Origin: Streptomyces spinosisporus | GTDB lineage: Bacteria; Actinomycetota; Actinomycetes; Streptomycetales; Streptomycetaceae | Reading direction: 5' to 3' | NCBI RefSeq assembly: GCF_022698145.1 | Contig: NZ_JALDAX010000001.1 | Span: forward strand, 248,001 to 312,000 | Length of the DNA: 64,000 nucleotides | Shown: positions 18,316-27,404 of the stretch, one piece after another | How the letters are laid out: every line of letters begins with the position of its first letter | Position numbering within the stretch: the first letter of the stretch is position 1 | Notes under the pieces: generated by a model | The model's input: the letters and a program-made list of their open reading frames with translations, nothing else | Told to the model about the DNA's origin: nothing | The model's database searches: none | Program-made: the position numbers and the translations under genes

Positions 18316-18714
18316 ATGAAGCGAGCCGTACCCGTCGTCGTCCTGAGCATCGCGGGCCTGGTCCCGGTGTGGCGCTACGAGCCCTCCCTCGGCGCCGCGA
18401 CCTCCACGCCGGAGGCGGCCCCGACGCCGTCCGCGTCCGCCGGTTCCGCCTCCGGCACCGTCGTCAAGGGGACGACGATCAGGACGGAGAAGGGCCCCGT
18501 CGAGGTCCAGGTCACCTTCGACGGCGACAGGATCACCGCGGTGCGGATGCTGCAGCAGCCGAACCATCCGCAGACGACCGCTGCCGTGCCGAAGCTGGTC
18601 GCGGAGACGCTGACGGCGCAGAGCGCGGACATCGACACGGTGTCCGGAGCGACCATCACGAGCGAGGCCTACAAGGAGTCCCTGCAGGCGGCGATCGACG
18701 CGAAGGGTGCCTGA
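18316..18714 (+). CDS. Secreted or membrane-anchored FMN-binding domain protein
   Basis: 132 aa. An N-terminal hydrophobic signal or anchor (about 4-20), an Ala/Ser/Pro linker (28-47), then one FMN-binding domain ending in DTVSGATITSEAY. The SGAT threonine is the residue to which ApbE attaches FMN through a phosphoester bond in this family. It lies 17 nt after the reductase gene and overlaps none of it; the ApbE gene starts 1 nt after its stop. It should accept electrons from the membrane reductase. The length suits the single-domain members of the family. Confidence 0.9.
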   Translation: MKRAVPVVVLSIAGLVPVWRYEPSLGAATSTPEAAPTPSASAGSASGTVVKGTTIRTEKGPVEVQVTFDGDRITAVRMLQQPNHPQTTAAVPKLVAETLTAQSADIDTVSGATITSEAYKESLQAAIDAKGA

Positions 18715-18715
18715 G

Positions 18716-19459
18716 GTGCGCCGGGTCGAGCACGTCATGGGATTTCCCGTCTCGCTGCGCGTCGACGACGAGGACGTGCCCGTCGCCCGGGCCGCCGACG
18801 CCGTCTTCGCATGGCTGCGCGAGGTCGACGCACGGTTCAGCCCCTTCCGGGCCGACAGCGAGGTGTCCCGCTACGACCGGGGAGACCTGGAGCGGCACCA
18901 ACTGAGCGACGACCTCGTGGAGGTGCTGGACCTGTGCGAGCACTACCGCCTCGCCACAGGCGGCGCGTTCGACGTACGGCTGCCGGGGCGCGGGCTCGAC
19001 CCGTGCGCGGTGGTCAAGGGGTGGTCGGTGCAGCGGGCCGCGGACCTGCTGACGGCTGCCGGGGCACAGCGGTTCGTCCTCAACGCGGGCGGCGACGTGG
19101 TCGTCTCCGGCGGGCCCTGGCGGGTCGGCGTACGCCACCCCGAACACGCCGACAAGCTGTGCACCGTACTGGAGTTGACCGACGCCGCGGTGGCCACCTC
19201 CGCCCGCTACGAACGCGGCAACCACATCCTCGACGCCCGCACGGGCCACCCGGCGACGGGACTTCTCGCCATGACGGTCGTGACGCCCACCTTGACGGAG
19301 GCGGACGCGGTCGCCACGGCCGCCTTCGCGATGGGTGCCGAGGGGATCGGGTGGGCTGCCTCGTTGCCGGGGTGTGAGGTGTTCGCTGTGGATGGCGAGG
19401 GGAGGGTGCTGCGCACCGGGGGCTTTCCGGCGGTCCGCGGGAGTACGGCCGCGGCGTGA
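18716..19459 (+). CDS. apbE: FAD:protein FMN transferase (ApbE)
   Basis: 247 aa; the compact actinobacterial form without a signal peptide. Motifs: AVVKGWSVQRA (substrate Lys), FVLNAGGDVVVSG, VATSARYERGNHILDARTG, and the metal/FAD motif TEADAVATAAFAMG. It transfers FMN from FAD to the Thr of target proteins; the neighbouring FMN-binding protein is the obvious target. GTG 18716 is chosen because GAAGGG lies 8 nt upstream; an in-frame GTG at 18707 has no room for a site. From about 19341 its coding sequence loses G/C at third positions, and the same 57 bp recur downstream at 19576-19632. Confidence 0.9.
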   Translation: MRRVEHVMGFPVSLRVDDEDVPVARAADAVFAWLREVDARFSPFRADSEVSRYDRGDLERHQLSDDLVEVLDLCEHYRLATGGAFDVRLPGRGLDPCAVVKGWSVQRAADLLTAAGAQRFVLNAGGDVVVSGGPWRVGVRHPEHADKLCTVLELTDAAVATSARYERGNHILDARTGHPATGLLAMTVVTPTLTEADAVATAAFAMGAEGIGWAASLPGCEVFAVDGEGRVLRTGGFPAVRGSTAAA

Positions 19460-19504
19460 TCGCTCGCGGCGGCCGCACCCGAGGCCCGGAGGCCGGCTGC
19501 TCGG

Positions 19505-19677
19505 GGTGACGGTCGCAGGCGTCGACCGTGACGGAGGGGGACGCCGTTGTCACGGCTGCGTTCGCGATGGGGGTGGAGGGGATCGGGTGGGCTGCCTCGT
19601 TGCCGGGGTGTGAGGTGTTCGCTGTGGATGGCGGGGGGAGGGTGCTGCGCACGGAGGGGTTTCCGGTCGCCGCGTGA
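19505..19677 (+). repeat. Partial duplicate of the apbE 3' end, with its own stop codon
   Basis: From GTG 19528 a 49-codon frame reads TEGDAVVTAAFAMG and on to a TGA at 19675, matching the end of apbE. A run of 57 bp (19576-19632) is identical to 19341-19397. A one-base shift near 19527 breaks similarity to the codons before it. Nothing suggests it is translated on its own. Confidence 0.8.
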
Positions 19678-19698
19678 CCGGTCGCGTCCGGTGCTGAT

Positions 19699-19704
19699 TA
19701 ACCT
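19699..19704 (+). promoter_or_regulatory. -10 box of a predicted leaderless promoter
   Basis: TAACCT, 6 nt before GTG 19711 of the SARP-type gene. Confidence 0.45.
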
Positions 19705-19710
19705 GACGCG

Positions 19711-22700
19711 GTGACCATCGAGCTGACGTTGCTGACGTCCGTCGCTCACCGGGGGCGGGAGATCACCGCGCCCCGGTTGCGGGGGCTGCTCGCGTTGCTG
19801 GCCGGGGAGTTGCGGGCGGGCTGCAGCACCGGGCGGCTGGTCGACGGGCTGTGGGCGGACGAGCAGCCGGACAACCCCGTCAAGGCGCTGCAGATTCTCG
19901 TCTCGCGGGCCCGGCGGCAGCTCGGTGCCGAGGTCGTCGTCAGCACCCCCGCCGGCTACCGCCTGGGCCTGCGTGAGGATCAGGTCGACGCGGGTGCCGT
20001 CCGGCTGTACGCCGCCGCGGCCGACGGGAAGGCACGCGACGGGGACCACGCGGGGGCCCTCGTCGAGGCCGAGCGGGGGCTCGCCCTGTGGGAGGGTGCC
20101 GCCGTCGGGGAGGAGGCCGCGCCCGGCGACCCCGTGGGCGAACTGCGCGCCGCACGCGCTGGGACGTATCACGCGCTGGTCCGCTCCCGCGCGCTCGCGC
20201 TGGCCCGCACCGGCCGCCGGGCCGAGGCGGCGGGCCCGCTCGCCGAGCTGGCCCGGGCCCGGCCCCGCGACGAGGAACTGCTGCTGGAGCTGATGCGCTG
20301 CCAGTCGGCCACCGCAGGCCCGGCCGCCGCCCTTGCCACCTACGACGCCCACCGGCGCCGCCTGCGCGACGAACTCGGCACCGACCCCGGACCCGCCCTC
20401 CAGGAGCTGCACCAGGAACTCCTGCGCGGCGAGGCCCCCGTCGTACGGCGCGGCGTCCCGCACGAACCCAACCCGCTGCTCGGCCGGGACGACGACATCG
20501 CCGCCGTGACCCGGCTGCTGCACGGCGCCCGGGTCACCTCGGTCGTCGGACCCGGCGGGCTCGGCAAGACCCGCCTCGCGAGCGCCGTCGCACGCGACGC
20601 CGAGCAGCGCGTCGTCCACCTCGTGCCACTCGCCGGTGTCCGCCGGGACGCCGACGTCGCGGCCGAGGTCGGCTCCGCGCTGGGCGTCGGCGAGAGCCTG
20701 CGACCCGGCGCCGGGGGCGACGTCGTCACCGGCATCCTGGGCGCGCTGGGTCCCGGGCCCGCCCTGCTCGTCCTCGACAACTGCGAACAGGTCGTCCAGG
20801 GAGTCGCCGACCTCGTCCGCACGCTCGTCTCGCGCACCCGTGACCTGCGCGTCCTCACCACCAGCCGCGCGCCCCTGGGCCTGTCCTCCGAGACGGTGTA
20901 CCCGCTGCCGGAGCTCGATCTCGCCACCACCGTCGAGCTGTTCGAGCAGCGTGCCCGCGCCGCCCGCCCCGGGATCGACCTGCCCGCCGACGCAGTGGCC
21001 GCGCTGTGCCGGCGCCTCGACGGACTGCCACTGGCCACCGAACTCGCCGCCGCGCGCGTACGCGTGATGTCGGTCGCCGAGATCGCCGCCCGTCTGGAGG
21101 ACCGGTTCGCCCTGCTCAGGGGCGGCCCCCGCGACGCACCGCAGCGCCACCGCACCCTGCACGCCGTCGTCGACTGGAGCTGGAACCTCCTCGACGACGA
21201 CGGACGGTCCGCCCTGCGTGCCCTGTCCGTCGTCCCGGACGGCTTCACCGCCGGGACCGCGGGACAACTCCTCGGCAGGACCGACGTGTTGGAGGTCCTG
21301 GAGGACCTCGTCGACCAGTCCCTGCTCAGGGTGACCGACACGCCGTACGGGACCCGCTTCCGGCTGCTGGAGACCGTACGGGAGTTCGCCGCGGCCCACC
21401 GCGAGCGGGCCGGGGAGGACGCCGCCGTCACCGACCGGTTCCTCGACTGGGCACGGCAGTTCGGCGTCGCCCACCACGACGGCCCCTTCGGCCCCGACCC
21501 CCTCGCCTCCTGGCAGCTGATCCGCGCCGAACAGGACAACCTCGTCCACGCGTTGCGGCTCGCGCTCGCCCGCGAGGACCTCGACTCCCTGGCCGCGGTC
21601 GCCGCGGTGCTCGCCGGACTGTGGAGCACGGAGGCCAACTACCCACGCCTGATCGCCCTCGGCGAGGACTGCGCCCGGCCCCTGTCGCACTACCGGCCCG
21701 GCCCCGCACACGTCGAACCGGCCCGCACCGCGGCCACCCTGCTGGCCACCAACCTGTTCATGGGCATGGGGTCCGGCGCGGCCCGCAGCCTGGTCACCCT
21801 GCGCCGGCTGCCGCCCGCCGAGCCCGACACGATGGTGCGGGCCATGGCGACCGTGCTGTGCGCCTTCCCGCGGGTACTGACGGACCACGCCGCCCTGAAC
21901 GCCCTGTGCGACAGCGGGAGACCGCTCCTCGCGGGCGTCGCCAACTGCGTCGCCGGCTATGTGTGGGAGAACGAGAACCGGCCCGACCGCGCCCTCGCCG
22001 CCGCCCGCCGCATGGTCGAGGCCCTCGGCGACCGGGACGTCCCGCTGCTGCGGATCTGGCCCGCCTCCCGGCTCGCCGAACTCTGTCTGCGCAGCGAGCG
22101 CGGCGCCGAGGCGGTGGTGCATCTGCGGGCGGCGCTGGACACCCTGGAGAGCCTTGGCGCCTGGCACGACGCGATCGGCATCCGGTGGGGCATGATGCTC
22201 GCCCATCTGCAGACCGGTGACCTGGACGCGGCCGAGCACTGGCTGGAGGAGGCCCTGAAGCACCAGCCGGAGGGCGCGGGTCCCGACATCTTCACCCCCG
22301 ACCTGGGCGCCCGCGCCGAGATGGCCCTCGCGCGCGGCGACGTCGAGACCGGGCTCGGGCTGTGGCGCCGGGCCCTGCAACGGCTGGAGCAGGGCCGCAC
22401 CCCGCCGCTCGCCGGCGACGAACTCCACCTGGAGGGCTGGGTGCTGGAGCTCCAGTCGGTCGCCCTGACCGCCCACGCCCGGCACGGCCGTACCGACCTC
22501 GTGGCCCCGCTCGCCGCCGCGCTCCTCGGCCGCCTCACCGCCCTGCTCACCCACCGCGGGTCCCGGTCGCCCTCGTCCACGGCCGAGTTCCCGGTGTGCG
22601 GCACGCTGCTGCTCGCCCTCGGGGCGGCCGCCCTGGCCGAAGGCGAGGGCGGGCGCGGGGCCCGTCTGGTCGCGCTCGCCGAACGGTTCCGCGCGCTGCG

Positions 22701-22848
22701 CAACTTCCAGCCGACCATGTCCTCGGCGCGCGCCCGCGAGGAGGCCGTCGACGCCGGCGGGGCGGCCTACGAGGACGCGGTGGCCTCGTACGCCGCCCTG
22801 GACGGGGAGGGACTGCGGCAAGCGGCGCTCGGCGCGGTCACGGCCTGA
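19711..22848 (+). CDS. SARP/AfsR-type transcriptional regulator with NB-ARC ATPase
   Basis: 1045 aa. N-terminal OmpR-like winged helix (about 1-80) and bacterial transcriptional activator domain (about 90-235), the SARP signature. Then an NTPase with P-loop VVGPGGLGKTRLA near 280, Walker B ALLVLDNCEQV near 350, LTTSRAPLGL, and GLPLATELAAARVRVM, followed by about 500 residues of TPR-like helices. AfsR-class proteins of this size usually activate antibiotic clusters in response to a bound ligand or phosphorylation. Here it is next to a DrrAB-type exporter rather than biosynthetic genes. GTG 19711 is chosen from the leaderless-promoter spacing. It converges on the exporter with only 8 nt between stops. 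Confidence 0.9.
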   Translation: MTIELTLLTSVAHRGREITAPRLRGLLALLAGELRAGCSTGRLVDGLWADEQPDNPVKALQILVSRARRQLGAEVVVSTPAGYRLGLREDQVDAGAVRLYAAAADGKARDGDHAGALVEAERGLALWEGAAVGEEAAPGDPVGELRAARAGTYHALVRSRALALARTGRRAEAAGPLAELARARPRDEELLLELMRCQSATAGPAAALATYDAHRRRLRDELGTDPGPALQELHQELLRGEAPVVRRGVPHEPNPLLGRDDDIAAVTRLLHGARVTSVVGPGGLGKTRLASAVARDAEQRVVHLVPLAGVRRDADVAAEVGSALGVGESLRPGAGGDVVTGILGALGPGPALLVLDNCEQVVQGVADLVRTLVSRTRDLRVLTTSRAPLGLSSETVYPLPELDLATTVELFEQRARAARPGIDLPADAVAALCRRLDGLPLATELAAARVRVMSVAEIAARLEDRFALLRGGPRDAPQRHRTLHAVVDWSWNLLDDDGRSALRALSVVPDGFTAGTAGQLLGRTDVLEVLEDLVDQSLLRVTDTPYGTRFRLLETVREFAAAHRERAGEDAAVTDRFLDWARQFGVAHHDGPFGPDPLASWQLIRAEQDNLVHALRLALAREDLDSLAAVAAVLAGLWSTEANYPRLIALGEDCARPLSHYRPGPAHVEPARTAATLLATNLFMGMGSGAARSLVTLRRLPPAEPDTMVRAMATVLCAFPRVLTDHAALNALCDSGRPLLAGVANCVAGYVWENENRPDRALAAARRMVEALGDRDVPLLRIWPASRLAELCLRSERGAEAVVHLRAALDTLESLGAWHDAIGIRWGMMLAHLQTGDLDAAEHWLEEALKHQPEGAGPDIFTPDLGARAEMALARGDVETGLGLWRRALQRLEQGRTPPLAGDELHLEGWVLELQSVALTAHARHGRTDLVAPLAAALLGRLTALLTHRGSRSPSSTAEFPVCGTLLLALGAAALAEGEGGRGARLVALAERFRALRNFQPTMSSARAREEAVDAGGAAYEDAVASYAALDGEGLRQAALGAVTA

Positions 22849-22856
22849 CCAGCGGT

Positions 22857-23651
22857 TCAGCGGGTGTCGCGGTCGAACAGGCGGAGCGACCACACGAACC
22901 CGAGGACCGTGATCCCGAGGCTCCACGCCACGGCCATCCAGCCGTTGTGGCCGATCTGCGTGCCCGTCAGCAGTCCGCGCACGGTCTCGATGACGGTCGT
23001 GAACGGCTGGTACTCGGCGAACCAGCGGATCCACGACGGCATCGAGTCGACCGGCACGAACGTGCTGCTGACGAAGGGCAGCAGGAACGCGACCGGCAGC
23101 GGGGCGTTGCTCGCGCCCTCGGGCGTCTTGCTGATCAGCCCCAGGGCGACCGAGAGCCAGGTCAGCCCGAGCACGAACAGGACGAGCAGCCCGCCCGCGG
23201 CCAGCCACTCCCCGTAACCCGCGTCGGGGCGGAAGCCGATCGCGAGGGCGACCGCGGTCACCAGGACCAGGTTGATCACCGTCTGGATGACCGATCCGAC
23301 GACATGGCCGACCAGGATCGACGGCCGGGAGATCGCCATCGTACGGAACCGGGCCACGATGCCCTCCGCCATGTCCGTGCACACGGCGACCGCGGTGGGC
23401 ACCGATCCGGTGCCCGCGGTCATCAGCAGGATGCCGGGCACGAGATAGGCGAGGTAGGCGGTGCGGCCGCCGCCCTGGCCGATGCCCGTGCCGAGTGCGT
23501 CCCCGAAGACGTACACGAACAACAGCAGAAGGAAGACGGGGATGAGGGCGACCTGGAGCGTCATCGAGGGGTAGCGGCGGGCGTGCAGCAGGTTGCGCCG
23601 CAGCATGGTGAGCGAGTCGCGGGCGTGGAGGACGTGGACGTTCGTACTCAT
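22857..23651 (-). CDS. ABC-2 type exporter permease (DrrB-like)
   Basis: 264 aa. Six hydrophobic segments in the ABC-2 pattern. Family landmarks are AYLVPGILLMTAGTGSVPTA, DMAEGIVARFRTMAISR (the coupling loop after TM2) and PFVSSTFVPVDSMPSWIRWF. It overlaps the ATPase gene by 4 bp (ATGA) and would pair with it to export a drug or a hydrophobic compound. The substrate cannot be told from sequence. Confidence 0.9.
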   Translation of the reverse strand: MSTNVHVLHARDSLTMLRRNLLHARRYPSMTLQVALIPVFLLLLFVYVFGDALGTGIGQGGGRTAYLAYLVPGILLMTAGTGSVPTAVAVCTDMAEGIVARFRTMAISRPSILVGHVVGSVIQTVINLVLVTAVALAIGFRPDAGYGEWLAAGGLLVLFVLGLTWLSVALGLISKTPEGASNAPLPVAFLLPFVSSTFVPVDSMPSWIRWFAEYQPFTTVIETVRGLLTGTQIGHNGWMAVAWSLGITVLGFVWSLRLFDRDTR

Positions 23652-24610
23652 CGGGTCTGCACCTTCTCGTGGCCGGGGCGGTCGGTGACCGCGAAGAAGA
23701 CGTCGTCGAGGTCGGGGGTGTGGACGGTCAGGGAGTCCACCTCGACCGAGGCGTTGTCGAGCGCGTCGAGCAGCGCCCGCAGGGTGTGCACGCTGCCGTC
23801 GCCCGGCACCTGGAGGGTGAGCGCCTCGTCGTCGCGCACTCCCGTGCCCAGCACCTCGGCGGCACGGCCGAGCTGGGCCGGATCGAGGAACCGGAGGCGG
23901 ACGTGGCCGCCGGGGACCAGCCGCTTCAGCTCCTCGGCCGTGCCCTCGGCGACGATCCGGCCGCCGCTGAGGACCGCGATGCGGTCGGCGAGCTGGTCCG
24001 CCTCCTCCAGGTACTGGGTGGTGAGGAAGACGGTGACCCCGCCGGCGACCAGGTCGCGGACGATCTGCCACACCGCGTGCCGTGCGCTCGGGTCGAGGCC
24101 GGTCGTCGGCTCGTCGAGGAAGATCACATCGGGGGAGCCGATCAGGGTCATCGCGATGTCGAGGCGCCGCCGCATGCCGCCGGAGTAGGTGGCGGCGGGC
24201 TTCCTCGCGGCGTCCACCAGGTCGAAGCGGTCCAGGAGTTCGGCGATGATCCGCCTGCCCTCGTGGCGGTCCAGATGGTGCAGGTCCGCCATCAGCGCCA
24301 TGTTCTCCTCGCCGGTGATCAGGTTGTCGACGGCCGAGAACTGGCCGGTGACACCGATCGCGGCGCGCACGGAGTGCGGGTCGGCGGCCAGGTCGTGCCC
24401 GGCGACCCGGGCGGCGCCGCCGTCGGCGCGGATCAGGGTGGAGAGGATCTGCACGGTGGTGGTCTTGCCGGCGCCGTTCGGGCCGAGCAGCGAGAAGACC
24501 GAGCCCCGAGGGACGGTGAGGTCGATGCCGTCGAGGACGACCTTGTCGCCGTAGGCCTTGCTCAGGCCGGTGACGTCGATGGCGGCTGATGCCGGGTGCG
24601 TCGGGTTCAT
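23648..24610 (-). CDS. ABC exporter ATP-binding protein (DrrA-like)
   Basis: 320 aa. Walker A LLGPNGAGKTTT, Q-loop GVTGQFSAVDN, signature YSGGMRRRLDIAM, Walker B VIFLDEPTTGLDP, and switch TQYLEEADQLADRI. The C-terminal 90 residues after the ATPase match the DrrA tail that contacts DrrB. First gene of a two-gene operon, divergent from the osmolyte transporter. An inverted repeat in the spacer could be an operator. Antibiotic self-resistance is typical for the family, but no biosynthetic genes are visible here. Confidence 0.93.
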   Translation of the reverse strand: MNPTHPASAAIDVTGLSKAYGDKVVLDGIDLTVPRGSVFSLLGPNGAGKTTTVQILSTLIRADGGAARVAGHDLAADPHSVRAAIGVTGQFSAVDNLITGEENMALMADLHHLDRHEGRRIIAELLDRFDLVDAARKPAATYSGGMRRRLDIAMTLIGSPDVIFLDEPTTGLDPSARHAVWQIVRDLVAGGVTVFLTTQYLEEADQLADRIAVLSGGRIVAEGTAEELKRLVPGGHVRLRFLDPAQLGRAAEVLGTGVRDDEALTLQVPGDGSVHTLRALLDALDNASVEVDSLTVHTPDLDDVFFAVTDRPGHEKVQTR

Positions 24611-24653
24611 GCCGCAGAGCGTGCCGGGGGCCGGATTCAGTACGGCTTCACGG

Positions 24654-24684
24654 CGGTTTCAGCGCGGTGGGCGGGCCGAAACCG
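24654..24684. promoter_or_regulatory. Inverted repeat upstream of the DrrAB-type operon
   Basis: CGGTTTC (24654-24660) and its complement GAAACCG (24678-24684), 17 nt apart, 44 nt before the ATPase start. Candidate operator. The rest of 24611-24844 holds a TAGACT (24765-24770) that could be the -10 of the divergent transporter operon, without a clear -35. Confidence 0.3.
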
Positions 24685-24844
24685 TGCGCACCCGGTTCGC
24701 GCGCACCCCCGGACCGGGCGCAATTTCGCCAGACGCCCGCAGAATTACTGCAACACAGTCGGTCTAGACTCTCCCCCCAACGGCCCGCTTGACCGAGGCC
24801 ACCGTGCGGACGGCCTCTGCCAGACCCGAAGGGTATTCGGCGTT

Positions 24845-25999
24845 TTGATACGGATAGATTCAGTCACCAAGCGGTACCCCGACGGCACGGTCGCGGTGGA
24901 CAACCTCTCGCTGGAGATACCCGACCGGTCCATCACCGTCTTCGTCGGCCCCTCGGGCTGTGGCAAGACGACGACCCTGCGGATGATCAACCGGATGATC
25001 GAGCCGACCGAGGGCAGGATCCTGCTCGACGGCAAGGACCTCGCCCAGCAGCCGGTGAACACACTGCGCCGCTCCATGGGCTACGTCATCCAGAACGCGG
25101 GGCTCTTCCAGCACCGCACGATCGTCGACAACATCGCGACCGTGCCCCGGCTGCTCGGCTGGAGCAAGGACAAGGCACGGGCGCGGGCCCGGGAGCTGAT
25201 GGACCGGGTCGGGCTCGACGGCGCGCTCGCCAAGCGGTACCCGTACCAGCTCTCCGGCGGACAGCAGCAGCGCGTCGGAGTCGCGCGGGCGCTCGCCGCG
25301 GATCCCCCGGTCCTGCTGATGGACGAGCCGTTCTCGGCCGTCGACCCGGTGGTGCGCAAGGGACTGCAGGACGAACTGCTGCGCATCCAGGAGGAGTTGG
25401 GCAAGACCATCGTCTTCGTCACGCACGACATCGACGAGGCGGTGAAGATCGGCACCAATGTCGCCGTGATGCGCACCGGCGGCCACCTCGCCCAGTTCGC
25501 GCCGCCCGCCGAGCTGCTGTCCAACCCCGCGGACGACTTCGTCGAGGACTTCCTCGGCGCGGACCGCGGCATCCGGCGGCTCTCCTTCTTCTCCACCGCG
25601 GACCTCGGCCTGCTCACCACCCCGATCGTGGCCGTCGACTCCACCGCCGAACAGATCAGCGAGCGCAGCGCAGGCGACGTACCGTATCTGCTCGTCACGG
25701 ACGTGGAGGGCAAGCCGCTCGGCTGGAGCGAACCGGCACGGCTGACCGCGGGCGCCGTCGACCCCGAGCGGCTGCTGCCGTACGGGCGGCCCTTCGAGCA
25801 CGGCAAGGAGTCGCTGCGCGCCGCGCTCGACGGCGCCGTGCTCTCGCCCACCGGCTGGGCCGTGGCGGTGAGCGCCGACGGCCGGGTCACCGGCGTCGTC
25901 TCGCAGCAGACCATCGGCGAGGCGATCCGTGCCGCGCACGCCGAGGGCGACCCGGACGGACGGACCGACGGACGCACCGACGCGAAGGTCGCGGGATGA
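24845..25999 (+). CDS. opuCA: Quaternary-amine (glycine betaine/choline-type) ABC transporter ATPase
   Basis: 384 aa. Walker A FVGPSGCGKTTTLRMINRMI, where the RMINRMIEP run is diagnostic of the OpuCA/ProV group; signature LSGGQQQRVGVARAL; Walker B VLLMDEPFSAVDP; switch VTHDIDEAVKIG. The C-terminal 130 residues look like a degenerate CBS pair, the ionic-strength sensor of OpuA-type importers. TTG 24845 is the only near start in frame and has GAAGGG 11 nt upstream. The last codons hold two 12-bp repeats (DGRTDGRTD). It overlaps the permease gene by 4 bp. Confidence 0.92.
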   Translation: MIRIDSVTKRYPDGTVAVDNLSLEIPDRSITVFVGPSGCGKTTTLRMINRMIEPTEGRILLDGKDLAQQPVNTLRRSMGYVIQNAGLFQHRTIVDNIATVPRLLGWSKDKARARARELMDRVGLDGALAKRYPYQLSGGQQQRVGVARALAADPPVLLMDEPFSAVDPVVRKGLQDELLRIQEELGKTIVFVTHDIDEAVKIGTNVAVMRTGGHLAQFAPPAELLSNPADDFVEDFLGADRGIRRLSFFSTADLGLLTTPIVAVDSTAEQISERSAGDVPYLLVTDVEGKPLGWSEPARLTAGAVDPERLLPYGRPFEHGKESLRAALDGAVLSPTGWAVAVSADGRVTGVVSQQTIGEAIRAAHAEGDPDGRTDGRTDAKVAG

Positions 26000-26724
26000 A
26001 CGGCGGCATCTTCGACATACCCAGCGACCTGCAGAACACCTACTGGGGTCTGGTCGGCCTGCATCTGCGCCTCGCCCTGATCCCGGTCGTGGCCGGGCTG
26101 CTGGTGGCGCTGCCGATCTCCCAGCTGTGCGTGATGCTGCGCTGGCTCTACCCGCCGGTGCTGTGGGTGACGACGATCCTGTACGCGATCCCGTCGCTGG
26201 CCTTCTTCGTCGTCCTCATCGACTACACCGGCCAGACCGAGCTGACCGTGATGATCCCGCTCGGCGTCTACAGCCTGGTGGTGTTCGTCCCGGCGATCGT
26301 GGACGGTGTGCGGTCCGTGCCGCAGGAGACGCTCGACGCCGCCACCGCGATGGGACTCGGTCCCTGGCGCCGCTACTTCCAGGTGCAGTTGCCCATCGCC
26401 GCGCCCGCGATCATCGCGGGGCTGCGGGTGGCGACGGTCTCCAGCATCTCCCTGGTCAGCGTCGGCATGCTGATCGGCAACCAGGGCGGGCTCGGCAACC
26501 TGCTCAACGACGGCATGATCTACCACCAGCCGCGCCTGGTCTGGCTGTCCGTGATCGGCACGGCCGTCCTCGCCATCCTCGCGGACGCCTTCCTGGTCCT
26601 CGTACGCATCCTGGTCACGCCCTGGATGCCGCGCGGCAACCGCAAGCCCCGTCCCGTCGACGAACCCGAGCCCGAGTCCCGGCCCGAACCGGCAGCCGCA
26701 GCACTGGAGGACGCCGTCCGATGA
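25996..26724 (+). CDS. opuCB: Quaternary-amine ABC transporter permease
   Basis: 242 aa. Five to six membrane helices with the BPD_transp_1 EAA-type loop QETLDAATAMGLGPWRRY and GLRVATVSSISLVSVGMLIG. It ends with a charged Pro/Glu tail after the last helix. ATG 25996 overlaps the ATPase stop and its own stop overlaps the next start (both ATGA), so ATPase and two permeases are made in fixed proportion. It partners the second permease to form a heterodimeric channel. Confidence 0.92.
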   Translation: MNGGIFDIPSDLQNTYWGLVGLHLRLALIPVVAGLLVALPISQLCVMLRWLYPPVLWVTTILYAIPSLAFFVVLIDYTGQTELTVMIPLGVYSLVVFVPAIVDGVRSVPQETLDAATAMGLGPWRRYFQVQLPIAAPAIIAGLRVATVSSISLVSVGMLIGNQGGLGNLLNDGMIYHQPRLVWLSVIGTAVLAILADAFLVLVRILVTPWMPRGNRKPRPVDEPEPESRPEPAAAALEDAVR

Positions 26725-27389
26725 ACGTCCTCCACTTCATCAACGCCTTCTTCAGCGACAGCGCCCACTGGCACGGCTACGACGGCATCCCCACCCGGAT
26801 GCGCGAGCACATCCAGTACTCGCTGATCGCGCTGGCCATCGCCGCCGCCATCGGCCTGCCCGTCGGCCTGCTCACCGGACACACCGGACGCGGCGGCAAC
26901 ACCGTCGCCTTCGTCGCCACCGCGGGGCGCGCCCTGCCCAGCTTCGGCCTGCTGGTGCTGATGTTCGTGCTCCTCGGGCTCGGACTGACGCCGGTGATGA
27001 TCCCGCTGGTCGTCCTCGCCATCCCGCCGATCCTGGTCACCACCTACGAGGCGGTGCGCTCCGTCGACCCGTCCCCGGTGGACGCGGCACGCGGCATGGG
27101 CATGGCCGAGTCACGGATCCTGTTCAACGTCGAACTCCCGGTCGCGCTCCCGCTGATCCTCAGCGGACTGCGCTCGGCGGCCATCCAGATCGTCTCGACC
27201 GCCACCATCGCCGCGTACGTCTCGCTCGGCGGCCTCGGCCGGTACATCGTCGACGGCCTCTACCAGCGCAACTACGAGAAGGTGGTGGGCGGTGCGACAC
27301 TGGTCGCCGTCCTGGCCCTGGTGACGCTCGGCTTCTTCTGGGCGGTGGCCCGCTTCACGGTGTCGCCCGGCGTACGCCGCAGCAGCTGA
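26721..27389 (+). CDS. opuCD: Quaternary-amine ABC transporter permease, second subunit
   Basis: 222 aa. BPD_transp_1 fold with GRALPSFGLLVLMFVL, EAVRSVDPSPVDAARGMGM (EAA loop) and STATIAAYVSLGGLGRYIVDG. Closely related in plan to the first permease, as in other OpuC systems. It ends the ATPase-permease operon and is followed by a strong terminator; the binding-protein gene that normally completes the operon is 5 kb away, beyond conservon 1. Confidence 0.92.
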   Translation: MNVLHFINAFFSDSAHWHGYDGIPTRMREHIQYSLIALAIAAAIGLPVGLLTGHTGRGGNTVAFVATAGRALPSFGLLVLMFVLLGLGLTPVMIPLVVLAIPPILVTTYEAVRSVDPSPVDAARGMGMAESRILFNVELPVALPLILSGLRSAAIQIVSTATIAAYVSLGGLGRYIVDGLYQRNYEKVVGGATLVAVLALVTLGFFWAVARFTVSPGVRRSS

Positions 27390-27404
27390 CGCACCCCGAA
27401 GACC

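Noticed and set aside
19207..23382. 1391-codon open frame on the minus strand across the SARP gene
   Set aside because: It mirrors the SARP-type and exporter genes, has low-complexity Gly/Gln/Arg composition and no domain. Such frames are normal opposite GC-rich genes.
24741..24770. Promoter with AGAATT and TAGACT before the osmolyte transporter operon
   Set aside because: The -10 is fair but the -35 is far from consensus, so I mention it only as a note and not as a feature of its own.
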